Source: JARRKU01 sp963675565
GTDB taxonomy: Bacteria; Desulfobacterota; Desulfobacteria; Desulfobacterales; Desulfosarcinaceae
DNA: 64,000 nucleotides
Direction of reading: 5' to 3'
NCBI GenBank assembly: GCA_963675565.2
Contig: CAXXYD010000004.1
Coordinates: 2,604,001-2,668,000, forward strand
The notes under the pieces are model-generated. The model saw nothing but the letters and a program-made list of their open reading frames with translations. It was not told the DNA's origin and searched no databases. The position numbers were made by a program, and so were the translations under genes. This document shows, piece by piece, positions 52,276-61,336 of the stretch (its first letter is position 1; the number at the start of each line of letters is the position of its first letter).

Positions 52276-53193
52276 ATGGGCGTATTGTGGTCGACCAAAG
52301 AAGTTGCCCGATACCTAGGGGTCAATGAAAAAATGGTCTACACCCTGATTTCCGACAAGGGGCTGCCCGCCTCTAAAGTGACCGGAAAGTGGATTTTTCC
52401 CCGGCACCTTGTGGAACAGTGGGTGGAGGCCAATACCCAGAATGTGCCTGCCACCCGGCGGCCGTCGGTGGCCACCGACGGATTGCTGGTTATGGCCGGC
52501 AGCAACGACCCGTTGCTGGAGCAGACCATCAATTTGTACAATGCCCGCTATACGGACGATCTGGCGGTGTTCGGCAACCTGGGAAGCATGGGCGGTATTC
52601 GCGCCCTCAAGCAGGGGCTTTGCCAGGTGGCCACCAGCCACCTGCTCCAGTCCCAGGGGGATGAGTACAACTTCGAATTCCTGGGGCAGGAATTCCTGCC
52701 GCCGCCGGTGGTGGTCAATTTCTGCCATCGCCGGCAGGGCTACATCCTGGCGGCGGGCAACCCGAAGCATATCCGGTCCACGGCCGATCTGGGTAACCCC
52801 GGCCTGACCATCGTCAACCGCAAACTGGGCACCGGGACCCGCCTGCTTTTCGACCGCGAATTGAAAGCGGCCGGTATCGAAGGCAGTCAGCTTGCGGGGT
52901 ATGACCGGGAGGTGTCCCGCCATATGGATGTCGGGCTGGCCGTTCTGGGCGGCTCGGCAGATGCCGGCCCCGGCATACAGCCCATTGCCGAATTGCTGGG
53001 GCTCGATTTTGTCCCCCTGCGCCGGGAGCGTTACGACCTGCTGATATTGAAAGAGCGCTTTTTCGATCCAACGGTGCAGGATTTTCTCAGCCTGCTTCAC
53101 GAAAAGGCTTTCCGCGAACTGGCCGCCGGGTTCAAAGGCTATGACCTGGAATCCTGCGGCAAGATGATATTTCCACCAAACGACCAAAATTAA
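52276..53193 (+). CDS. HTH and periplasmic-binding-like regulator of tungstate/molybdate uptake
   Basis: The 305-residue protein has an excisionase-like helix-turn-helix (LWSTKEVARYLGVNEKMVYTLISDKGLPASKVTGKWIFPRHLVEQW). A PBP-like domain follows (GSNDPLLEQTINLYN, FGNLGSMGGIRALKQGLCQVATSHLL, NRKLGTGTRLLFDREL). Proteins of this form sense molybdate or tungstate in the cytoplasm. It is 17 bases upstream of tupA, so it probably controls the tup operon. AAAGGAG precedes the ATG. Confidence 0.87.
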   Translation: MGVLWSTKEVARYLGVNEKMVYTLISDKGLPASKVTGKWIFPRHLVEQWVEANTQNVPATRRPSVATDGLLVMAGSNDPLLEQTINLYNARYTDDLAVFGNLGSMGGIRALKQGLCQVATSHLLQSQGDEYNFEFLGQEFLPPPVVVNFCHRRQGYILAAGNPKHIRSTADLGNPGLTIVNRKLGTGTRLLFDRELKAAGIEGSQLAGYDREVSRHMDVGLAVLGGSADAGPGIQPIAELLGLDFVPLRRERYDLLILKERFFDPTVQDFLSLLHEKAFRELAAGFKGYDLESCGKMIFPPNDQN

Positions 53194-53210
53194 ACGGATA
53201 TGGAGGGGTT

Positions 53211-54044
53211 ATGAAGAATTCAGGCCGATGGATTGTTGCGGGCACTTTATTATGCCTGGTGTTGCTGATGGCGTTGCCTTGCGGGGCGGCGGACAGGACC
53301 TTGATGATGGCCACCACCACCAGTACGGACAATACCGGTCTGCTGGACTACCTTTCCCCTGAGTTTACCAAAGCCACCGGTATCGAGCTGAAATGGACGG
53401 CCGTTGGAACCGGAAAAGCCCTGAAGCTGGGTGAAAACTGCGATGTGGACGTTCTTATGGTCCATGCCCCCGCAGCGGAGCAGAAATACGTGGCGGCCGG
53501 TTTCGGCATTGCCCGCAGGGAAGTCATGTTCAATGATTTTGTCATTATCGGGCCGCCTGCCGACCCGGCCGGTATTAAGGGCCAGTCCGTTACCGGCGCC
53601 CTGAAAACCATTGCCGCAAAGTCGGCGGTCTTTGTCAGCCGGGGCGACAACTCGGGCACTCACAAGAAGGAGCTATCGCTGTGGGCGGCCAACGGTGGTG
53701 CGGTTCCTGAAAAACAAAGCTGGTACGTGCAGACCGGCCAGGGGATGCTGGCGTCCATCAACATCGCTGCCCAAAAGAACGGCTACACCATGACCGATCG
53801 GGGTACGTTTATCAAATACGCGCATACCCATGGCGGAAACCCGCCCCTGGTGGTTGTGGTGGAAGGCGACGATATTCTCAAAAACCAGTACAGCGTGATG
53901 CAGGTCAACCCCGCCCGCTGTGCAAAGGTCCAAAACGACCTGGCCAAACAGTTTAGCGACTGGATTTGCAGCCCGCAGGCCCAAAAACTGATTGCCGATT
54001 TCAGACTGATGGGCAAACAGTTGTTTACACCCAACGCCAAGTAA
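53211..54044 (+). CDS. tupA: tungstate-binding protein TupA
   Basis: The 277-residue protein has a signal peptide (GTLLCLVLLMALPCGAA-DR). It has the TupA motif TTTSTDNTGLLDYL with the oxyanion-binding TTTS, GRGD-like FVSRGDNSGTHKKELSLW, and YTMTDRGTF. It binds tungstate in the periplasm with very high affinity for the ABC importer. AGGGG stands before the ATG. Tungsten enzymes (aldehyde oxidoreductases, some formate dehydrogenases) fit an anaerobe. Confidence 0.92.
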   Translation: MKNSGRWIVAGTLLCLVLLMALPCGAADRTLMMATTTSTDNTGLLDYLSPEFTKATGIELKWTAVGTGKALKLGENCDVDVLMVHAPAAEQKYVAAGFGIARREVMFNDFVIIGPPADPAGIKGQSVTGALKTIAAKSAVFVSRGDNSGTHKKELSLWAANGGAVPEKQSWYVQTGQGMLASINIAAQKNGYTMTDRGTFIKYAHTHGGNPPLVVVVEGDDILKNQYSVMQVNPARCAKVQNDLAKQFSDWICSPQAQKLIADFRLMGKQLFTPNAK

Positions 54045-54112
54045 GCTATCGGCAGTCCCGGGCACCCGGGGCTGCCGGCCGCCGATTCCGGACGCCCGCA
54101 CAAGGATGTATT

Positions 54113-54808
54113 GTGGAGTATATTTTACAGGGTGTGTTCCAGGCGTTTCGCCTGCTTTTCAGCGGTGATCCGGAAACCTTTTCGGCAGTGGCCGCTACGG
54201 TGAAAGCATCCAGCTTTTCCATGGCGGTCAGCCTGGTTTTGGGGGTGCCGCTGGGGTTCGTCCTGGGCCACCTGAGGTTTCCCGGGCGGCGACAGGTTCG
54301 GCTGGTCGTCGACACCATGCTGGCGCTGCCCACGGTGTTTATCGGCCTGCTGGTGTATGCGTTCATATCCCGCCAGGGGCCTTTGGGCGGAATGGGGCTT
54401 CTCTTCAGCCTGCCCGGGATTGCCGTGGGCCAGGCTATTTTGGCCCTGCCCATCGTGGTTGCATTGAGCGCCACAGCCATAGAAGGCATGGACGCCGGCC
54501 TGCGCACCACCCTTATTTCCCTGGGCGCCAGCCGCCGCCGGCTGCTGGTCACCAGTTTGTGGGAGGTCCGTCACGGCATTCTGGCAGCGGCGCTCACAGC
54601 CTATGGCCGGGTCATGACCGAGGTGGGGATTTCAATGATGGTGGGGGGCAATATCAAATGGCATACCCGGACCATCACTACGGCCATCGCCCTGGAAACC
54701 GGCAAGGGCATGTTTGCCACGGGCATTGCCCTGGGCCTGGTGTTGCTGTTCATCGCCTTTGCGGTGACCCTGCCGGCCTCCCTGCTTCGACGGCGCAGGC
54801 AAAGTTGA
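54113..54808 (+). CDS. tupB: tungstate ABC transporter permease TupB
   Basis: The 231-residue membrane protein starts at a GTG preceded by AAGGA at six bases. It has five or six membrane segments and the ABC permease loop GLRTTLISLGASRRRLLVTSLWEVRHGI. TEVGISMMVGGNIKWHTRTITTAIALETGKGMFA is typical of TupB. It follows tupA after 68 bases. Confidence 0.9.
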   Translation: MEYILQGVFQAFRLLFSGDPETFSAVAATVKASSFSMAVSLVLGVPLGFVLGHLRFPGRRQVRLVVDTMLALPTVFIGLLVYAFISRQGPLGGMGLLFSLPGIAVGQAILALPIVVALSATAIEGMDAGLRTTLISLGASRRRLLVTSLWEVRHGILAAALTAYGRVMTEVGISMMVGGNIKWHTRTITTAIALETGKGMFATGIALGLVLLFIAFAVTLPASLLRRRRQS

Positions 54809-54990
54809 GAGTTAGAAGCGTTATAAGTTACGAGTTGATGAATTCTGTCTATACATAAGATCAGGCCCGCGCGCAGCGCGAACCCCAGCTGTAGATCACT
54901 TGGGCTTAACAACTCAAGCCCCTCGCAGGGGCAGGCCAACGCCGGGCCCTCTGGACCCGGATCTTTACTGCCAACTGCTGCGGAAATCAG

Positions 54991-56007
54991 ATGCCCTTAT
55001 ACGAACTCGATTCCCTTTCCCATAATTATGGCGGCGAACCGGTTTTAACCGTCGACCGCTGGACGGTTGCGGCCGGAACCATTACCGGTGTGATGGGGCC
55101 CAACGGCAGTGGCAAAAGCACCCTGCTGGCGCTGCTGGGATTTATCATGCCGCCGAGCCGGGGGAAAATCCGTTTCAACGGCCGGGTGGAGGGACCTTTC
55201 GGGCAAGCGGTGCGCGGCAAGGTGGCCCTGATGCCCCAGGACTCTTTTTTACTGAAGCGATCCGTACACCACAACGTCGCCTACGGCTTGAGGTCACTCG
55301 ACGGCAATGGGAAATTACAGCGGCGGGTGGCGGCGGCCATGACCATGGTGGGTCTGGATGTGGCGGACTACGGCCGGCGGCCGTGGTATGCCCTGTCCGG
55401 CGGAGAGGCTCGTCGGGTCGCCCTGGCGGCGCGGCTGGCCCTGCGGCCGGAGGTGCTGATTATGGACGAACCCACCACCAGTGTGGATGCCGCCAGTGCC
55501 CGGATGATCAAGGACGCCGCTTTGCATGCCCGCCGGAAGTGGGGCACCACACTGATCATTTCCAGCCACGACACGGAGTGGCTGGAGGATATCTGTACCC
55601 ACACCCTGCACCTGTTTCACGGCCGTCCTATGGGAAGCGGCCGCCGGACGCTGATTTTCGGCCCCTGGAAAAGGGCGGCCGGCAACGCCGTCAGGGCACT
55701 GACCGAAGATCAGTATTTCCTGGCGGCCGCTGCGCCGGAAAATCTTCGGACGGCAGCGGCCGCCATCGATGCCCGGCATCTCAATCTGCACCTGCCGGAC
55801 GTTGCAGTGCCCCCCGGTCGCCACGCACTTTCGGGTCTTTTGCTGCGGTTGAGCCTGGAGCAGTCCACCGGCCGTACGTGTGCATCCGTGCTGGTGGGCA
55901 GTACGATTTTGACCATTTATCTTCCCGATGCGAATTCCGCACTGACCTGTCGACCGGGGCAGCCGGTTCAGGTGGTCTACGATCCGGGCGATGTGGTGTG
56001 GTATTGA
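54991..56007 (+). CDS. tupC: tungstate ABC transporter ATP-binding protein TupC
   Basis: The 338-residue ATPase has Walker A GPNGSGKST, Q-loop LMPQDSFLLKRSVHHNVAYGLR, signature YALSGGEARRVALAARLAL, Walker B VLIMDEPTTSVDAAS and the switch histidine in IISSHDTEWLE. The last ~120 residues form a Mop/TOBE-like oxyanion domain, common in molybdate and tungstate ATPases, where it can inhibit transport. It completes the tup operon after a 180-base gap. Confidence 0.9.
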   Translation: MPLYELDSLSHNYGGEPVLTVDRWTVAAGTITGVMGPNGSGKSTLLALLGFIMPPSRGKIRFNGRVEGPFGQAVRGKVALMPQDSFLLKRSVHHNVAYGLRSLDGNGKLQRRVAAAMTMVGLDVADYGRRPWYALSGGEARRVALAARLALRPEVLIMDEPTTSVDAASARMIKDAALHARRKWGTTLIISSHDTEWLEDICTHTLHLFHGRPMGSGRRTLIFGPWKRAAGNAVRALTEDQYFLAAAAPENLRTAAAAIDARHLNLHLPDVAVPPGRHALSGLLLRLSLEQSTGRTCASVLVGSTILTIYLPDANSALTCRPGQPVQVVYDPGDVVWY

Positions 56008-56148
56008 CCGGATGGCCCTTCACAATCGCACCCCGATGCGGTAGAATCCGTCATTCCTTCAATCAACCGGCCAGGACGATACCCCGCGCGTGATCGTCAT
56101 TTTATCTTGGCCGGCCAACGGCTTTACAAACATCGATCAGGGGTTCGC

Positions 56149-56748
56149 ATGGGCGCAGAAAAAAACATCGACACATTCAAATCCCTGGTTGAAATGGCGC
56201 TTCGGCTCGGCGCCACGGCGGCAGCCGTCATTGCGGCCGGCAAGATTTCTGTACGGGACGATCTTGCCATGCTGTGCCGCCAACCACGGTGCAGCAACTT
56301 CGGCCTGTCCATGAGCTGTCCGCCCCAAGTGGCCGGCCCCGCACATTTTCGGGCGCTGCTGCGCCATTTCGATACGGCCCTGGCGGTCAAAATCGATGTG
56401 CCCACTGAAATCCTGCTCTCCGATGAGCGCCGCGAGATTATGGCGCTGCTTCACGAGATCGTTTCCGGTGTTGAACGATCCGCCATAGACAGGGGGTTTG
56501 CCGATGCCGCGGCGTTTGCCGGAGGTTGCTGCAAACAACTTTTTTGTCCGGACCACGAATCCTGCCGCGCTTTAGGCGGGGGGCGATGCCGCAATCCGCA
56601 GTTGGCCCGCCCGTCCATGTCCGGATTCGGCATCGATGTGTCCGCACTCATGCAGGCAGCCGGATGGTCCGGCAAGACCCTGACCCGTAAAGCAGACGCG
56701 GATCAATCCGCCATGTCCTGGGTTGCCGGGCTGGTATTGATCCAATGA
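56149..56748 (+). CDS. DUF2284 cysteine-rich metal-binding protein
   Basis: The 199-residue protein has CRQPRCSNFGLSMSCPPQVAGP at about residues 43-64 and a second cysteine cluster (GGCCKQLFCPDHESCRALGGGRCRNPQLARPSMSGFGIDV) near the end. This is the DUF2284 pattern, thought to bind a metal or an iron-sulfur cluster. AGGGG precedes the ATG at 56149; an in-frame ATG at 56107 lacks one. These proteins are frequent in strict anaerobes. Confidence 0.85.
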   Translation: MGAEKNIDTFKSLVEMALRLGATAAAVIAAGKISVRDDLAMLCRQPRCSNFGLSMSCPPQVAGPAHFRALLRHFDTALAVKIDVPTEILLSDERREIMALLHEIVSGVERSAIDRGFADAAAFAGGCCKQLFCPDHESCRALGGGRCRNPQLARPSMSGFGIDVSALMQAAGWSGKTLTRKADADQSAMSWVAGLVLIQ

Positions 56749-56760
56749 GAAGGAGGTCGT

Positions 56761-57720
56761 ATGTTGAGACGTTTTTCACTTGCCTTTGCCATGGCTGCCA
56801 TTTTAGCGATTTGGGCTGTTGCCGTCGATGCAAAGACCATTGCCGGCGACTATGCGGTCAAGCTGAAGGGGGCGGATATTTTTATGGACCGTCGACCGGT
56901 GAACCAGCCCATTGATGATCGAACCACCTTGAAAGTCATCCAGCAGGGGGATCGCATTACCATGGAATTCGGGGCCATCGGCGCCGCCTCTCCGGCAACC
57001 ATTTTTAAGGGGCGCACCGGCAACGGGCGGTTTGCCGCAGTCTGGTGGTATAAGGCCAGCGCCCATGAAACCAAAGTGGTCTGGGGAACCATTGGACAAA
57101 ATCGACTGGACGGGCGCATGATCTATCCCCGGGTGGCCGACGGTGCAACCTCCGGGCCGGGATGGCTGGAGGTCTCTTTTGAAGCCAAAAGGACAAAGCC
57201 TTCAAGGCCGCCGGGCCGGATTGATCCGGGAAGGGGGCCCCTGGTGCAGGCCCCGGGCGAGAGGCTGGACATCCAGGAAGACTGCCTTCCATTCGAGCCG
57301 CGACAACTGCAGGTTAAAGCCGAAGCGGGGCGTTACCTGCTCACAGACGGCCGCAGCCGCATGAAAGTGTTTCCGAATCAGGCGGAGGCCCGCAGCGCCC
57401 TGAAAACCATCCAGCACTATGGCATGGACCGGCACTGTTTTGTCGGGCGTCCCGATCCGTCCATGGAATACTGGCTTGCAGACGGCCAGGCCCCGTCCGG
57501 AAGCCTGGCCCATGAGGATTGCATTGCGTTCGATCCCGGGCGGCTTGAGCTCAAACGCGAAGGAAGCCGATGGCTGTTGACGGACGGCCGCAGCCGCATG
57601 CGGCTGTTTTCCGACCGGCAGGAGGCCGAAAGGGCGTTGCGCCTGATCCGTCATTATGGGTTTACCAGAACCTGTTATATCGGCCGGCCTGACCCTTCCA
57701 TGATCTATTTTCGGGATTGA
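56761..57720 (+). CDS. secreted protein with two ~70-residue tandem repeats
   Basis: The 319-residue product starts with a signal peptide (FSLAFAMAAILAIWAVAVDA-KT). Residues ~28-145 are a unique domain. Two repeats follow: residues ~174-243 and ~250-319. Each begins EDC(L/I)xF(E/D)P, continues LLTDGRSRMK/R(V/L)F and ends RPDPSM(E/I)Y, with two cysteines per repeat that could form a disulfide. AAGGAGG stands before the ATG. No known function; the repeats probably form a small extracellular binding domain. Confidence 0.72.
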   Translation: MLRRFSLAFAMAAILAIWAVAVDAKTIAGDYAVKLKGADIFMDRRPVNQPIDDRTTLKVIQQGDRITMEFGAIGAASPATIFKGRTGNGRFAAVWWYKASAHETKVVWGTIGQNRLDGRMIYPRVADGATSGPGWLEVSFEAKRTKPSRPPGRIDPGRGPLVQAPGERLDIQEDCLPFEPRQLQVKAEAGRYLLTDGRSRMKVFPNQAEARSALKTIQHYGMDRHCFVGRPDPSMEYWLADGQAPSGSLAHEDCIAFDPGRLELKREGSRWLLTDGRSRMRLFSDRQEAERALRLIRHYGFTRTCYIGRPDPSMIYFRD

Positions 57721-58088
57721 CCGGACGAGACCCGGCAGTTACACAACGGGTGGGCATAAAGCCCACCCCCAACGAGACCAAACGCTTAAATGTAGGCGGG
57801 GTTATCCCCGTCTGCGGCAACCCGCCTTTCTCGCTGGACACTGTCTGAAGCCTGTTTTTGAAAGGCATCGATATTACATATATGTATTTTCTTTGCCCGG
57901 ATATCAACATAATTGTTCTTTGTGATTGTTTGCCTCTTTTTTCCGTCAATCCATAAATATTATAAAATAATTTAATATCAGTGCGTTATTAAAATTTCCG
58001 GATAGTGTGAATCTTGGCAGCCTTTTTGCTACCCTATTTTCAGGTTGGTCTATTCAGCGGTTTCGATAACAAAGACAAGGAGGCCCCC
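57721..58088. other. intergenic region with a hairpin
   Basis: There are 368 bases without a gene. GGGTGGGC (57748-57755) pairs with GCCCACCC (57761-57768) around ATAAA, a possible transcription end although no T-run follows. The AT-rich part at 57940-58000 may hold a promoter for the zinc-ribbon gene. Confidence 0.45.
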
Positions 58089-58262
58089 ATGATATCCGAG
58101 CCCAGAGACCGGGAAACGGCGGTCTGCTCCAGCTGCGGACAAGCTATTGAAGTATCCGCAGAAAACGTTGCCGCAGACAATGCGGTTCTTTTATGTGATC
58201 GCTGTTATATGCACGCCCTGGCCCCGGACCACAAGCCCCAGGGGTTGGAAATTTTTGACTAG
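58089..58262 (+). CDS. small zinc-ribbon protein
   Basis: The 57-residue product MISEPRDRETAVCSSCGQAIEV...VLLCDRCYMHALAP has two CxxC pairs 23 residues apart, a zinc-ribbon. AAGGAGG lies five bases before the ATG, which decides the start; the frame is open further upstream. Function unknown. It lies 48 bases before the amidotransferase gene. Confidence 0.75.
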   Translation: MISEPRDRETAVCSSCGQAIEVSAENVAADNAVLLCDRCYMHALAPDHKPQGLEIFD

Positions 58263-58310
58263 AGCGGGTTGAATCCACCCCCACTCCCTTTTTTCACATG
58301 ACGGCGGTCC

Positions 58311-59015
58311 ATGAAACAGCTCCACTATTTTCAGCACGTACCCTTTGAATCGCCCGGAATTATTGAGTCATGGGCCGTAAGGCGCGGATTTGCACTGTCC
58401 GCCACGCGTTTTTTCGATGGCCAGCGGCCACCGGACATGGACGCCATCGACTGGCTGGTGGTGATGGGCGGGCCTATGGGTGTTGCCGATGAGGCCGATT
58501 ACCCCTGGCTGGCGGAGGAAAAAAACGCCATAAAAAAAGCCCTGGCGGGGGGCAAAGTGGTTCTCGGGATTTGCCTGGGCGCCCAGCTTATCGCCGAATC
58601 CCTGGGCGCACAGGTGCGGCCCAACCTCCACACCGAGATCGGATGGTTTCCGATTCGCCTGGAGAGCAGCATACTGGACTTGCCCATTGCGGAAATTTTC
58701 CCCTCCCAGTGGGAGGCGCTCCACTGGCATGGGGATACATTTGAGATACCGGACGGCGGCCGGCTGCTGGCATCCAGTGCGGCCTGCCGGAACCAGGCAT
58801 TTGTATACGGGGATCGGGTCGTGGGACTTCAGTTTCACCTGGAAATGGACCGCCCCCATGCCCGGGATCTCGTGCGCCATTGTGCCGCCGAGCTTATACC
58901 TGCCGACTTCATACAAACGGAACAGGAGATCCTTTCTGCCGATGCGCCGTTTTCCCGGTCCTGTGCTCTCATGGAACGTATCCTGGATTATTTGGACGGT
59001 TTGGCGCCGCATTGA
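58311..59015 (+). CDS. class I glutamine amidotransferase-like protein
   Basis: The 234-residue protein has WLVVMGGPMGVADEADYPWL, the nucleophile elbow in VLGICLGAQLIAESLGA and the histidine in VVGLQFHLEMD. It is a stand-alone GATase1 of the GMP-synthase-like type, which may hydrolyse glutamine or a gamma-glutamyl bond such as in gamma-glutamyl amines. No synthase partner is adjacent. Confidence 0.85.
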   Translation: MKQLHYFQHVPFESPGIIESWAVRRGFALSATRFFDGQRPPDMDAIDWLVVMGGPMGVADEADYPWLAEEKNAIKKALAGGKVVLGICLGAQLIAESLGAQVRPNLHTEIGWFPIRLESSILDLPIAEIFPSQWEALHWHGDTFEIPDGGRLLASSAACRNQAFVYGDRVVGLQFHLEMDRPHARDLVRHCAAELIPADFIQTEQEILSADAPFSRSCALMERILDYLDGLAPH

Positions 59016-59130
59016 CCGTCAACTTGAATCATCATAACCCCACGCACTTCTCCATTTTCCCACCAACGACCAAATCTTGCTGTTTTATATGTGTTTTGTT
59101 ACTGTTAGCAGATATCCTATAGTCAAAGGA

Positions 59131-59196
59131 ACCAGGGACGGGGATGAAATTATGCGTTTCGTATGATAAACGCATAATTTCATCCCCGTCCCTGGT
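59131..59196. repeat. perfect inverted repeat, 29-bp arms
   Basis: Arms 59131-59159 and 59168-59196 are exact reverse complements, with an eight-base loop. The arm begins ACCAGGGACGGGGATGAAAT, different from the two GGGGACGTATATC repeats but of equal arm length. Confidence 0.9.
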
Positions 59197-59235
59197 CGTG
59201 CAGGTTGGTGCGACTGGAAAGGGTTTAGGGACGCC

Positions 59236-60243
59236 ATGCCGAGACTCTATATCGAAGAATATACCCGTGCCTTGAGGGGCAAGACGGTTTGCATTGCCTG
59301 CCGGGAAGGCATTCTGCGGGACTATTTCAAGGAGATTGTGGAGGATATCAAGTTCCTCCATCGCCAGGGGGTCTCGACGACGCTCTATCACAATATGCCC
59401 AACCGCTTTGCCAACCAGAAACTGTTCAGGGAACTGCACGGGCGGCTGCCCGGGACCCGGATCGCACGCGTGTTGCCGGAGCTGGATTTTTACCGCCATG
59501 TATTGGACCAGCAGGAGCGGGTTTACAAACTGGTGTTCATCGAGCGAAAAGCGCTTATGGATCAGCAGGGGCGCATCATCAATGCCATTACCACCCGCGA
59601 CATTCGCACCCGCATCCAGGGCGGGGATGATTTGATCGCCAACGTCAATTTCAGGGGTGCTCTGGAACGGATATGCATACAAATCGACGCAGGGCAATAT
59701 GACCGTGTGCACATTCTGCCGGCCGGCAAAAATATGATTAAACATGAGCTGTTTACTATCGAGGGGCACGGCAGCCTGATCGCCAACAACTATGTCGAGT
59801 GCTTCAAACCCATGAGTGCCCAGGCGGATATGCGTTTGGTGGACGGCATACTGAAACTGTATCGCCATCAGGGGTTTTTGAAGCCGCGCACCAAAGCCTA
59901 TTTAAAAACGCATCGGGATAATTTTTATGTCACTCTCATCGATGATATCGTGGTAGGGTGCGTGGAGAAAAAAATCATCGACCCCCGTACGGTGGAAATT
60001 GCCGCACTGGCCATTTCCACCAAATTCCGCAACCAGCGGGTGGGCGTTTTCATGATCAAGGCATTTATGCAGGAAATGCGGCAGATGGCCTTTTCACGGT
60101 TTATCTCCTTGACCAACAATCCGGGGCTTCAGCGGCTCCTGGGCAATTTGGGGTTTGAACCCTGTCAGCGGCCGGAGTATGGGCAGCGCCAGGAACAATC
60201 GCCTGGTGTGGCCATGTTTTTTAAAAAAGAGACAACCGATTGA
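59236..60243 (+). CDS. N-acetylglutamate synthase-like protein (amino-acid kinase-like plus GNAT)
   Basis: The 335-residue protein has an N-terminal ~190 residues resembling the degenerate amino-acid-kinase domain of ArgA-type enzymes (GKTVCIACREG, RVHILPAGKNMIKHELFTIEGHGSLI). A C-terminal GNAT domain follows (FYVTLIDDIVVGCVEKKI, IAALAISTKFRNQRVGVFMIKAFMQEM, with the acetyl-CoA loop RNQRVG). The likely reaction is acetylation of glutamate at the start of arginine synthesis. No arg gene is adjacent, so the specific substrate stays open. Confidence 0.72.
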   Translation: MPRLYIEEYTRALRGKTVCIACREGILRDYFKEIVEDIKFLHRQGVSTTLYHNMPNRFANQKLFRELHGRLPGTRIARVLPELDFYRHVLDQQERVYKLVFIERKALMDQQGRIINAITTRDIRTRIQGGDDLIANVNFRGALERICIQIDAGQYDRVHILPAGKNMIKHELFTIEGHGSLIANNYVECFKPMSAQADMRLVDGILKLYRHQGFLKPRTKAYLKTHRDNFYVTLIDDIVVGCVEKKIIDPRTVEIAALAISTKFRNQRVGVFMIKAFMQEMRQMAFSRFISLTNNPGLQRLLGNLGFEPCQRPEYGQRQEQSPGVAMFFKKETTD

Positions 60244-60317
60244 GATTGTATTAGATCAGCCCATATTGGCAACCCGGCGGTTTAAGGACCGCTGATATCG
60301 TTGCCGGGAGATTTTGC

Positions 60318-61298
60318 ATGCTGCTCCATACGCTTCTTTGCCTGGTCGGGTTCGCACTGCTTTACTATGGCGCGGATTGGCTGGTCAAGGGATCTTCGAG
60401 TCTCGCCCGCAGTCTCGGGGTGACGCCCATAGTTATCGGCCTCACCGTTGTGGCCTTCGGCACCTCAACACCGGAACTGCTGGTGAGTGTGGTGTCGTCC
60501 CTTAAATCTAAAAGCATGATTGCCGTGGGCAATGTTGTGGGCAGCAATATCTGCAACATCGCCCTGGTTCTGGGCGCTGCGGCCCTTTTGCAGCCCATAA
60601 CCTGTCATCCTTCGGTGGTGCGCCGGGATATCCCCATCATGCTGGCGATTTCGGTATATGTCCTGCTGCTTTCTTCCAACGGTTTGCTGGGACGTTTTGA
60701 GGGGATGACGCTGTTTGCCGGGGTGGTCATCTACACGTTCATGAATTACTACTGGGCCCGCAAAGAAAAGCCCGACGCCAGCGTCGGTCTGGTGGGTGCG
60801 CTGACGGGTGAAGTGGCGGAGATCGGCTATGTGCCTTCACGCGGCAGACAATTGCTGATGATCGGTTTCGGTATTGCCGGTGTGATCGGGGGAGCGGAAC
60901 TGGTGGTGGACTCCGCGGTGGTTGTCATGTCGATCCTGGGAGTCAGTGAGAAGTTCATCGGCCTGACGATTGTGGCATTCGGCACCTCACTGCCGGAGTT
61001 GGCCACATCCATTGTGGCGGCGGTTCGCAAGGAGATGGATATCAGTATCGGCAACCTGGTGGGCAGCAATGTATTTAACCTGCTCAGCGTCCTCGGGGTG
61101 GCCGCCATGGTCCGCCCCATACCGATTCCCGGCGGCTTTTATGCTTCCGGCCTCTGGATCGACTACCTGGTCATGGTGGCCGTCAGTGCGCTGACCTGGT
61201 GGATGATGCGTAAAACATCCACAGTCTCCCGCACCAATGGCGGAATATTGCTCGGATGTTATGTCTTGTACCTGATTTATCTGATCATCAAAGGATAG
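60318..61298 (+). CDS. calcium/sodium antiporter (CaCA family, YrbG type)
   Basis: The 326-residue membrane protein has ten segments in two inverted repeats. Each holds the CaCA alpha motif: GLTVVAFGTSTPELLVSVVSS...GNVVGSNICNI in the first half, GLTIVAFGTSLPELATSIVAA...GNLVGSNVFNL in the second. These form the ion pathway. It exchanges sodium or protons for calcium. Confidence 0.93.
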   Translation: MLLHTLLCLVGFALLYYGADWLVKGSSSLARSLGVTPIVIGLTVVAFGTSTPELLVSVVSSLKSKSMIAVGNVVGSNICNIALVLGAAALLQPITCHPSVVRRDIPIMLAISVYVLLLSSNGLLGRFEGMTLFAGVVIYTFMNYYWARKEKPDASVGLVGALTGEVAEIGYVPSRGRQLLMIGFGIAGVIGGAELVVDSAVVVMSILGVSEKFIGLTIVAFGTSLPELATSIVAAVRKEMDISIGNLVGSNVFNLLSVLGVAAMVRPIPIPGGFYASGLWIDYLVMVAVSALTWWMMRKTSTVSRTNGGILLGCYVLYLIYLIIKG

Positions 61299-61336
61299 TG
61301 TCCAACCACAAGGTGCCATTTGGGGTTGGACAATAG

